64,000 bases of DNA, from NCBI GenBank assembly GCA_963855995.1, contig OY979716.1, positions 43,016,854-43,080,853 of the forward strand. Direction: 5' to 3'. The first letter of the stretch is position 1; the number at the start of each line of letters is the position of its first letter. The notes beneath the pieces are model-generated. The model was given only the letters and a program-made list of their open reading frames with translations. It was not told the DNA's origin and did not search any database. Below are positions 27,001 through 39,000 of this stretch, piece by piece. A program made the translations under genes and the position numbers. Source of the DNA: Muricea muricata (lineage: Eukaryota > Cnidaria > Anthozoa > Malacalcyonacea > Plexauridae).

Positions 27001-30000
27001 GGAATTCGGAATATTTCGGAAAATTGTCTTCGGCATGTTCAGGAGGGGTAGGCTCTGAGTGTTTCTGGCGTTATGACGTCATTTTGTTCCCCAAGTGTGT
27101 AAAAATTATTTTGGTTATTTGATATAATGCGACAAGAAAATTGGTTGTTTGATATAACCAAATTAAATCATGAACGCGAAAAATGGTTATTTGATATAAC
27201 CAAATTAAATCATGAACGCAAATAAAAGTTATTTGATATAACCAAATTAAATCATGAACACAAAAATGGTTATTTCAAATAACCAAAATAAATCATGACA
27301 TCAAACTTTTTTATTTTATATAACGAAAACGCGTCAAATTTATTATTTCATATACAGCACAAAACGCAAATTGGTTATTTGATATAATAGAGTTCATTCG
27401 GCAAACGAGAATGTGGCTATTTTAAATAACCAAAGCAGATATTTTGGTTATATGATATAATAAAATATATCATCCAAAATACCTTTGCAATTTATCTAAA
27501 TAATAAAAATACATTTGGCACCCCATACCTTGGTGCCTCCGCCAATGGTAAGGGGCCAGTCATAAAGTACAGGGGGGGGGGGGTGACCTGGAAAAATCAA
27601 ATCTTGAAAAGCATATTTTCTTACAGCCCACCCCTAAAGTTATGCATAATTATTAGTGGCCCACCCTTAAGGCCTCACACAAAAATTGATGACCCACCCC
27701 TCTGTTAAAAAGCAGGCTGGAAGCTCATAGATCACTTTATGTTTATATTTCTTTTATTCGTCTGATGCTTCATACACTGTATTGTTTGATATAAACGTTT
27801 GATATAATAAACATTAATATATTTCGGCAAAGTCAAAGTCTTTTAAAGTGAATTAAAGTGTAATGTTTCTTGTCTCCTATTTATTAGATTCTACATGTGT
27901 TGCACATACAAATATTTTGCTTATATTAATCAGAGTCTCCAAAAACCGACGAGTTTGATATGTTGTTGCCAGTTTTCCAGATCTTGTATTTACAGAGAAT
28001 ACTTGATCACTGATTTCTCCTTCGCTGTCTTCGTCTGTGCTGGAATGTCCGACTTCACATAGAACCACATGTTCGTTATCGTCAAAACCACTAGTACCAT
28101 CTTCAATGTCATCAGTGTCACTAGAGTCCAGCCCTTCATCGTCTGCACCATCATCATCTTCTCCATTTGTTCCGTCTATGTCACCGTTTTGTTGGTTTTG
28201 ATCGAGACTTACTTCACTGTTGGCCAGCCAGGCTGTAATGACTTGGATTTTCTGCTTTTTGTGTATTCTTTTTCGTGTATTCTTTTTCGTGCTAAACTGT
28301 GCCTTTCTAAGAATAAATCTAAAACAGGGGCTGTCAATTTGTTAAGTATTCTGGTGTGCAACATTTCTACCCAGTTGTAATCGTCGTAGGTCATGTGTGG
28401 TTGAGCCTCTTTCTTCTTTCTTTTTGCATCAGCACGTTTGGCTTGTTCAAGTTTAGGTAATGAAGATGCTCGAGATATTTTCTAACAAGGTCTTCCCGAG
28501 CTGCATAGGTTTGGAGAATGTAGCTACTGACTCCTCGTCGTCCAGCGTAAGTACTTCTGGCTGAACGTGTTTTTTTATTTGTACTCTTGGCTGGTAGTCG
28601 TCTACCTCTCTTCGGGCACAGTTTGATGTTGCTGTTGGTGTTTGGTCACATGGAAGGTGACATAACTCTGGCAATACTTCGCCGTCAGGCTTTGGTCTTG
28701 GTGCTGCCCCCAATGCTTCCACGGACGGAGAGAATTCAGTGCAAAAATCACACATAACGCCACTTCTTTGTTTGCACTCTCCTTTAACATATTCCAGATA
28801 CAGTTCTCCCACTTGCATGTGCTGTTTAAGAAACATAGTGATCTTCTTGAAGCATGCAAATCCCGGTTGCTCTGTATTAAAAAAATTGTAGATTGCTTTG
28901 TGGTGTCAGGAACGATTGCATAAAATCTCTGGCTGGACCTAGCTCGTGTTGTATCCTATCTACCACATCTTTTGCTACTTCCCAAGCATTTTACTCCATT
29001 GCTTCTTCTTCGCGTTTCTTGATATCGTCAATTGAAAGCTCTTCGGTGTCCTCTTTTGTCAGGTTATCCAAAGGTTCATGATATTTCCACTCCAGAGCAC
29101 CACCGTCAACCAGAGTTTCTCCTTTACACGCGTTTGATCTCTCGGCCTCATTTTGGCCACTGTCGTCTCTTGCTCTGTGAACTCGATTGACTCGATCTGA
29201 ATTCAAAATTCTAGCCATCACAGCATCTTGATATTTAACTTCTACATTACTGCATCCCATGCCAGGTCCTGCGTCAGTAAGTTTCAAAACATCTGTTTTG
29301 ACGAGTGGTAAATAGAGATTACTTCATGGTTGGTGATTGCGTACGATTTTTATTCACGAGTTGTGAAGGATCGTTAAACGAACGAGTGAGCGCAGCGAAC
29401 GAGTGAGTTTAGCGATCCTTCACAACGAGTGAATAATAAAAATCGTACAAACGAACCAACCATGAAGTAATTTGTTTATTATATGAGTATAAAGATGAGT
29501 GTATAAAGATACGGATATATCTTACTGACAAAAACAAATACTCAAGCAAAATATTAAAATGGAATTTCTTACCATTTATTGCTTTGTTTTCTTGCTGAAA
29601 ATGAAACCATGAGGTTTATTTCAAGTTAATGAGGCCAGGAATGTCGTCGTTATGATTTTAGGTGGTTGTTTTATCAGTGAAATTGTCTTAAATCTTTCTT
29701 TTCGGTGAGTTAAAAAATACTTGTAAAATCAGACTCCATGTTTACACTAGCCTGCGAGCAGGTGTTGCACGTTCGGGTCAGCCAATCAGAACACTGAACG
29801 ATAAATTTTCATTGGTGAAAAAACATCGTTCGTCCAATCAAAGGCCGTGAACGATGATTTTTCACCGAGTGAAATTTTATCGTTCTTGATGCCGATTGGC
29901 TATTGCTAATTTGGAACGATTATTACGCACAGCCATATCGATGAATAAATCTCTATACTCATGTAATAAGTTCAGTTCCTTGATACGCTTCTGTGTTTGC

Positions 30001-33000
30001 TCTATCTTTGTCAGTAAGTCTTCATACATCTGCCACAACTGCTCTTTCGTAGCGGTACTGATAACTTGAAACTCCTTAGAAAGACTGTCCAACACGACTG
30101 TCACCAAATCTTTGAGCTCATTTCCAAAAGCAGCCTCTAATTCTTGGACTTCCAGTTTGTCCTCCTCCCATCTACATAGAGCACTTGACAACTGTTTTTC
30201 AAGCCAAACCACTCGGGACTTCTCGTACTCTTGGAACTTGCAGCTGGAATTTGGTGTAATGGCCATGACATCTTCCTTCATCGTTGTGTCTTTGAAGTAA
30301 AAAGACAGTCATGAATACGGGCACTTAATCGTCGAAGAGGAAGACTGCAATATCGGTATGGCCTTCCATTGCTTCAAACAACTGAAGGACCCCCCACCTT
30401 AGTAGCAAGGTTTCAGATGCCCAAACACTTCCGGAACTTCCGATGTAATGCTTTGGTCTTACACGAACCACTGTCTGGTCTATATCATTAACAGGATGCG
30501 GTTTGCCCTCAATGATCTCCTGGTGGCCAGTCATGAAGCGGAAGGATGACGGTGTGATGTGAACTCGGGGGTTGCTAAAATCATGCTGGGGAAGCTTCCT
30601 CTGTTTTTCTGGGTCAGAAACATCATATATTCTTCCTGCTTTTACATTGCGCACTCCAACATCCGTTCCTGGACGCAGATACGCTTTACCGTCCATTGAA
30701 AGGACAAGACCATCTTTATCTTTCTCGAATAGGCTAAGCTTCGCATTTTTATATGCTTTCGCTGGTGGTGTGTGCACTAGTTTTCTTCATATTCAGTCTT
30801 AGGCGGCTTTTTTGCACAGAATAGCCATTTTCCTAAGTGCAACTTCACCTGTCTTGATGACAAATTCTTCGGCCTTCCTTTGTTCAGCACTGTAGTTGCA
30901 CTCTTTATCAATCTCTTTCCTCTTCGGAACAAATTGTAGTAAGCTATGAAGAGAAAATCTTTTTTCTTTATCCGATGGTTTAGGTATAGAACTGCATCAT
31001 GACGCCTTCCGTGTGCTGTGGTCTTTTTTTCTGTGGCTTTCTATATGAATTCTTCATCTTCATAATCGAGTGCCCTGGGTGCACCCGAGCAAGTCTTCCA
31101 TCGTTTCACCCGATTCTCTTCTAGAAGCCCTTTGGCCAACCTTCTTTTACACTGTTGGAAGCGTTTCTTACTATTCTTGTGTTCTTTGATCTGGATATTT
31201 TGTATGCTTCCTGCACGTTCTATCAGAATCTCCTTTTCCACTAGCAAATCATCTTTTCTAACTTTTGACACACGATCTCCAAGGGTAGATATTTTGTCAC
31301 CAATCTGCTTAATTTTCTGGCCAATTAGTTCTTTCTTCTGTGTAAGCCTGATACTCAGCATATCCTCCGCAGCGAGAAGGGCAATTTCGCATTCTTTAGA
31401 AGTGGCGACAGTATTCCTTAAAAATTTGACAGCTCTGTCTGCTTTTATCCCTAGATCTTCTATGTCTTTACGGCTACTTGTTGCGAACAGAACTGCTTTT
31501 AATGCATTTTTGTCGAATTCTGTGTCCATTGAGTCGATAATGACTTTTAGATTTGAAGAGGTTAGCTAATATCGTACTTTCATGTTCGAGTCATTCGAAA
31601 CTTCTTCTACATCTTGCAGTAGTCAATGTCATAGAGTCATTTTCTAAAATAATGTATCTAAAAATTGAAGACACGTTAAGCAAAGTTTTTTTACAGTCAA
31701 CAAAAGCAGTAGTTTTTAAAATAAATAATATTAGTAGCACGGATAAGCAATATAATGGATAAGCAGGATAAACAATAATGCCTCTATAACCTGAGCTTTA
31801 TGGTTGCTTTTTTTTGTGGTAAAACTCAAGTAAACCGTCGAGTTTTTCTTCATTCTCCTGTACTCTACATGTTTGAAGGGATTTCCTCAAATCAGCAGAA
31901 ACTGTAGAAACACTTCTTCACTCGCTTTTACTAGAATAAAGGTTTTTTACGGTCTGAACATTTTCAACGTCCGGTAACAACTCTTCATCTGCCGTTTTGT
32001 ATCCCATGCAATCCACAAGGAATACGTTTTCACCATTTGGTCTTACATGAAGTATATCGCTTGTATGGAGTGTATCGCAGGTCTAACTCAAACATGCTAA
32101 ATATGGCGGCCGGTGAAAGCCTCGAAAGCTTGCACTTAAATTATGATGATGAAATAAAGAAAATTCTTGAGATTGCTGACTTGCAGTCAGTATTAGTGTT
32201 ATATTAGTATTAGTAGCTGAAAAATTGGTGACCCAACCCCAGTTTTTTCCAGCCCCCCCCCCCTGGTTGGGACTTCCAGTAAGTTAGTTTTTGGCTTACC
32301 TAACTCGCCTTTTTGTTGTTGAACGTAGCCTTGGTAATTGTCCATGTGATTTGTTTAGTTTATTAATTTTGTTGCATATCGATAGCGAGTGTGCTAGAAG
32401 CTACTAATTATTAAGGTTTAATCTGCTACAGTGTACAACGACTTGTAATGATAAACCACTGTACATGAACCAAAAAAGTATCTACAGTGGGAAGTCATCG
32501 TTATCCACTTTTGTAGTTTTATCGTAAACAGTTAAGCAATAAATAAAGTTAGTTACGCATTGTTTTTGTTAAAGGCGAAAAAAGTGCTTTCACCATTTAA
32601 CCTTGCTGGTTCTTAGTTGTTGTGCATCCTCAGTTTTTCTTCTTTCAGCTCTAGTTCTTTACGTCCTAATTCTAACTCATGCTTTCTCAAAGCCACATCA
32701 AAGCTCTTTCAGATTTTTCTTGAGAAATTTTCCTACCGAGATTCAATGTTTGGAATTTGAATATTTTCTCCGTATTTTTTTCTTTAGTCTCCGAAAACGT
32801 TTCCAAAACTTTGGGCTTCTCCTTTTGGTTTTGTACATTTTCCAAATTTGCTTCTCATTCAATCTAGCTCTGCAGCGGCTTCTTGGTTTTCAAAATATGC
32901 GACAAGATCTTCGATGTACATGTTCACGTAGCTGAGTTTGCATTATATTTTTTCATTATATTTCGTTTACATTTTGTCCTCAGCAGCTGATAGCAGCCCC

Positions 33001-36000
33001 TCACAATTCGAATGGTGTTTACATTGACTAGTTTTTTTTTCAATCAGCACCAATTTTGCGAGTTCCTTTCGAATAATGGAATGGTCTTTCTGCCAGAATT
33101 TGTTTCACAAGTTCAAAGTCACGTTTTATCCATCTCATGGCCACGTTTCCATTCCTGTAAAAAATAGAATTTTTTTAACATTAATTAATTATCTTATGGA
33201 TCCAAGAATATCAAATTGATAAAAAAAGGTTTCGAATGCAAGCATCACAGTTTCGAAGTAGACACACTCCAGAACTAAATTGATATAAATTACTTACAAT
33301 GACATGCGAAATTGTCAAAATATACTGGGAAAATCAGAAATTGCTATTTTCTATAAATACTAGAGGTAACTAAAGTGATACGTATTATTATAACAAGTTA
33401 TGAAAACAATACTCACTTATTCTCAGCAATTTTCGTTTTCCAAAGCCCTGACTTTCTTTTGACAACGCGAAACAAGGCAAAATGCCGTCCTCAACACGCC
33501 CTCTAATTGAATGCAACGTGAAAACGTTTCTAGTTTCAGTTTTTTTGGTCGTCTAATGCCGTTGCCGTCGGCTTAGCGTTGTGTTTCCCAAACTCAATAA
33601 ACTCAATAATAGAATGTTGAGAGGTCGAGGGTAAAAAGTCAAGATCGAAGCCAGACGTAGAGAGTTTTTTCAATGCAGCGTTTTTAAGGTCAAAACAATT
33701 AAACTACCCGGGTACCTGAGCGTAATTACATCGTGTTCAAAAAGTTTCCAAAGTTCGGCCTCGTTTCAGCCCTAGTTTCCAGTTGCGCATTTTTAAGAAC
33801 ATGCAGAATTTCCGTCGAAAATATATATGAATTACGTTGTGTGTGTTGTAATAGATTAAAGTCTAAAAGCTGAGAAAAACAAAGCGAACGGTTTCAATGA
33901 CCACGATATAATAGACGCTCTATGAACACTTTTGAATTAAATACATATTATACTATAAATATAGAAAGGAAAAAAAATAATTGGCCCTTAAAGTCGGCAT
34001 TTCAACTTAAAACAAGACGCCTGCTAAGGTGCTCAATCCGCCTGCCAAAACAAAAATGGGCACAAGGCTAGGCAGGGCTGTAACTAGAGCGTTCATTGGG
34101 GGGGGGGGTGTATGTTCACTAATTTCTGTTCTGCCCAACGAATTCCTTTTTAAATCAGTTATTATTAGGGAACCTTCCAAGGCATTTAAAGGGGAAGTCA
34201 GGGTTCACAACAAGTTGGGCTCAAATGAAAGATTGTACAATGCCTACCTTGCATACAAAGTTTCTTGTCTCCAGATTTAATATAATCCCAGAAATAAAGC
34301 GACGAACTTGCTTAAATTTGCACGTAGAGCGGCCGCCATAATATACATTGAAGCGAAGCCGCGATCGTGCAGCGTATTTACTCTGTGACGTCATTGCGCG
34401 GTTTCGCGGGAGCGCCTTGTATTCAAATTTCAAAACCGCAAACCGAATAAGCGAAATCAGAGCAGTATTTAGCGCTTTAAACACTTATTTTTTGTTAAAA
34501 TGCCGTATTGCACGGTGCCTGGTTGCACAAATTGTTCAAAAAAGACAAAAGGGAGTGATATATGGTATCATCGTTTACCAAATGACCAGCATATACGCAG
34601 AGCGTGGCTTGGACGTGTTCGTCGTGAAAATCTACCCAAAGCAAACTCGTGCTATGTTTGTAGCGTTCATTTTACCCCCGACTGTTTTGAAGGATCGCTT
34701 AAGGAATTATTTGGTATGAAAGGCAAAAAGGCTCTTAAAATCTGGAAGTGTTCCAACAATATTTCCATTTTTACAACCCAAACCAATTATCATACAAGAG
34801 AACACATTGTACAACAAGCTTTTAAGGTCCCTCTATTACACATAAAAACATTTATTATTCACAATGGTTTTTCTGAAGGAAAGTGAGAAATCATTGGAGT
34901 TGGGGGAAAGGTCATTGGAGATTGGTGGGGGGTGGGGGGTGGTAGTTAGACAAGCAAAAACAAATCTACAACAATATTAACCATTGTACAGACAGGTGCA
35001 GTACATAGTACAAAATAGGTTAAATAGGACTAACATTGTTTTGTCATTGTGAATTAGTGATTTTATGTCATTTAAATGTCATTTAAATTGCAGGAGATAG
35101 AAAATTTATTAAGTGAAAAAGTACATGAAAGTATGATTGACACATCACCATGCCCGCAACACAACCCTGCTAGTGTTATACATCATGCTGCAGAAACACA
35201 GTGTATGCTATAATCTGCGTATGAAAGAGAAGAAACATTAAGAGCTAACCGCGCAATGACGTCACAGAGTAAATCCGCTGCATGATCGCGGCTTCGCTTC
35301 AATATATATTATGGCGGCCGCTCTATATGCAAATTTAAGCAAGTTCGTCGCTTTATTTCTGGGGTTATATTTAATCAGGAGACAAGAAACTTTGTATGCG
35401 AGGTAGGCATTGTACAATCTTTCATTTGAGCCCAACTTGTTGTGAACCCTGACTTCCCCTTTAAAATAGATGGATAAATAGATACTTTATTTATTTATAC
35501 ACGCTGACCCCGTCAGTCGAAGCTGATTTCCACGAGTGGCGTTTTAGGAAAATTTTACATATGAAGGAAAACGAAAAAATATATACACATATAAGAAACT
35601 ACAGTATTTACAATTTGAACATAACATGATTAAGGTGTTGTCTGAAGTTAATACGTAGTACATAGTAATTAGCTTATTTACATAAAAAAATATATATACA
35701 CATTACATAATTTTACCACTATATTTCAATGCAAGTAGCGATTTTACGTTGGAATAAAGTTAGTGATGTACTTTCCCTAATTTCTTTGGGAATAGAGTTT
35801 CATGTTGTTGCCCCATTACACATGAAACTCTTTTTCATGCTGTTAGTACGTGGCTTTGGCATATAAGACTGAAACATCCCGAAGGTTATAGCGTGTTACC
35901 TCATCTTTATATGTGAAAAGATTGCCAAGTGAAGTTGGACCTATTTTATTTAAAACTTTATACATCATTTTGGCTTTTGTCTTTCTCCTATCAGCCTTAA

Positions 36001-39000
36001 GTGGTTCCCAGCCCAGTTCATGCAAAGCAATTGTATGATCTACATCATTGCTTAGATTCGTTATGATTCTAGTAGCTCTATTGTGTAGTTTTTCCAGGCG
36101 TTTGGATTATGTTTCACCAAATAGATCACATACTTCACAACAATATTTGAAATATGGGTATATAAGTGCATTAAATCCCGAGAGAAGAGTGTGTTCGTCG
36201 GCACAGGGGCGGCGGAAGATGTTTGATATTGGGGGGGCTAATTGCTAAACATTGTAGCACCGGGGGGTGAATGCCGACAGAAATCCACAAGAAAATATGA
36301 CACGTCCCCCCCCCCTCTGCTGTTTTTAATAAACATATAAATTATAATAAAGTAATGAAATTTGAAGCACAAAAGTCATTGACATAGATAATTAACTAAA
36401 AAGAAGAATCATATGGCTCAAATTTATATTTACAAAGCGATTTATAGAACTAATACAAATTTGAAGATGTCAGTTAGGAACAAGATTTAAAAGTTGCCAA
36501 AGAAATCTTTGCGTCGACTGTTCGCTCCGGTAAAATCTCTTGCAATGCTGATGAGATCGAGGTCATCCGTTCTTTGCTTATGTGTGTGAAGTAGTATGAC
36601 ATGGTTAAGCCTCTTCTGTGTCATAGTTGAGCGCAAATAATTTTTTAACCGTCGAAGTGAAGAGAAAGTTCTTTCTGCTGTTGCTGATGTCACTGGAATA
36701 GTTAGATACATTCGGAGAAGGCGATCCACTTCACTTAACATGTTTTTTGCAAACTTGCAAGTGTTCATCACGTCGCATAAAGTGTTAATTGATGTTACTT
36801 TCTTTATTTCCATTTGGTGTAGCTCGTTAGCTGTGTTAAGCAGGTCTGGAAGCATTGTCAGCTGCACTACGAGGCGATCAACTTTAAAATCCGTTCTGAT
36901 TCTGAGTCGGGCCAAAAACATATTTATGCCCGCGAACGTCAACTCTATTGTTATATCATTGTTATTGACAATATCAAATTAATTAAAATATTGTATTAGC
37001 ACGAGTGTACTCTTTGTTATGTGGACGGAGTGCAAAGTGTGCAAATAATGCGTAAAAGGCAAGCACGAGCGTACATCAGACATGGCGTATACCGCAATTT
37101 TTCATAATTTAATCACTGAAAATATGAAATAAAGCTATACTGGTAAATACCTGGGTTAACACATATTTATGAATTTTATGGGATACACTTATTTGAAATA
37201 TTTTATTCCTCGTTCATTTATTAGATATGTCCACAAGAAAGTTCATTGTTTTGGAAGTTAAAATTATCGATATCGCTTTCGCATTATTATCGATCGTAAT
37301 TGAATAATCTATGATTATTACCTTGACTCCCGTGTCTCCTCTGTCTCACGACTCTCAGTAATACCTTCTGAATTTGACAAAACTTCAGAACAAATTTGTC
37401 TGGAATCAGATTCTTGAACTTTTTGCCGTTTTGGTGCTTCACAAGTAAAGAATTTGTCTAGCTTGGATTGCTCCATAATTCCAGACTACAATAGCAACTA
37501 CACAAATCAAATTACATATCGGCCTTTTTAAGAGCCTGCGGAGGAGGCAGCATTGCGTGCAACGTGTGAAAGACTATGAGAATTTTGACAACAACTGTCA
37601 AAAATTGAACAGATAAAATCGTAAAAGGAAATTGTATCAGATTAATAATCAGAGAGTGGGCGAGTAACTTGATCAGTCTAAGTGAAACCCGTGAGTTAAC
37701 CGTCACGCGATAAACATAGCAGTAGCACTGTAATTCTATAAAATCTTGTCTCTTAATACATAAACACAATAATACTGAATTATTGATTATGATTACTGAT
37801 AGTGCGCGGTATTGCAGCGCAACGGTGGTTTTTTGGAGACGAATGTTCAAAGAAATTAATAATTGGGAATACCATTAACCATAATATCTTAAATCAGGAA
37901 ACGTTTTTACTTGATTTGTGCCATTGTGGGGGGCTTGGTTCACAAATGGTTATTTTCTATTTTCCATCTATTTTTTCGGCTTGTGATTAGCCTGCGAAGT
38001 TGCAAACTATCTCGTTTTTTCAACCTTTGGTGTGAAAATATTGCGGGGTTAAGCCCCCCCATCAGAAATATTGGGGGGGCTATAGCCCCCCTAGCCCCCC
38101 CTGTTCCGCCGCCCTTGCGTCGGCACATTCCTTTAACCGCCTAAGAGCAGAAATTCCAGCTGTTACTTTTTTGCAAATATTATTTCTGTTGTTATTCCAA
38201 CTTAAATATAATGTTCGTCTATTATCACTCCAAGACTTTTGCACACGTGAATTTGTTTATTGGCTTTGTTGTAAATTTTAAAATTGTGAAATACTTGTTA
38301 TCATAGGTTTCGAGTCAATTAGAATAAATTCAGTCTTAGCCACATTCAAGCTAAGTTTATTGGCCATCAACCATTTTCTAAGGTTTTCCAAATCAGGGTT
38401 TACTGCAGATTCAACTTCCTTTACGCACTGCCCTGAAGCTTGTAGATTAGTATCGTCAGCAAACATCCGAGTTTTTGTTTCGCTTAGGCAAATCATTTAT
38501 ATATAGTAGAAAGAGTAGTGGTTTTAGGATAGAGCCTTGCGGTACTCCACATCTTATAGATTTCTCTGATGAAATGAAATTTTAAACTTGGTAAAATCTA
38601 ACTAAGTAAAGCTAAAGCTTCTCCTTTCATTCCATAGCAGTCTAACTTTCTTAGAACAGTTTTATGATCAACTGTGTCAAATGCCTTTTTAAAATCAATT
38701 AGAACAACCATATTAAATAATTTCCTGTCTATATTGACAAACCAGTCATTAGTACAATCCAACAATGCTGTAGTTCTGGAATGGAATTTGCAAAAGCCAA
38801 ACTGACAATCATTCAGATAGATTTCCAGCCTCAGTTAGGTATTCGTATAATTGATCATACATAATTCTCCCCATAATTTTGCTAACAACAGGTAGAACTG
38901 AAATTGGTCTGTAGTTTTCTGGTAGATTTCGCTGCCCACTTTTAAACAGAGGTACTACTCTAGCTATTTTGCATTCATAAGGCAAAAAATATTGAGCAAT

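Larger units (their letters stand above)
25101..27527. mobile_element. Foldback element, 2.4 kb, long inverted arms
   Basis: Arms of about 650-700 bp (25101-25750 and 26825-27527) are inverted copies. They begin TATGGGGCGCCAAATGTATT at the left, mirrored at the right with one change. The arms carry several copies of a palindromic word, GGTTATTTGAAATAACC or GGTTATATCAAATAACC. Flanks CCTTTG and CCTTGG may be an imperfect target duplication. No transposase. Confidence 0.85.
27551..32280 (-). mobile_element. Large degraded DDE-like transposon (probable)
   Basis: Minus-strand coding pieces at 27.88-31.53 kb lie between ends that resemble each other: GTACAGGGGG...CTGGAAAAA at the left and, inverted, CCAGGGGG...CTGGAAAAA at the right. 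Ends and superfamily are not certain; no clean target duplication was found. Confidence 0.5.

Noticed and set aside
31132..31569. 145-codon plus-strand frame opposite the coiled-coil protein
   Set aside because: Antisense shadow of the longer Lys/Glu-rich minus-strand frame (Leu/Phe/Ser-rich mirror).
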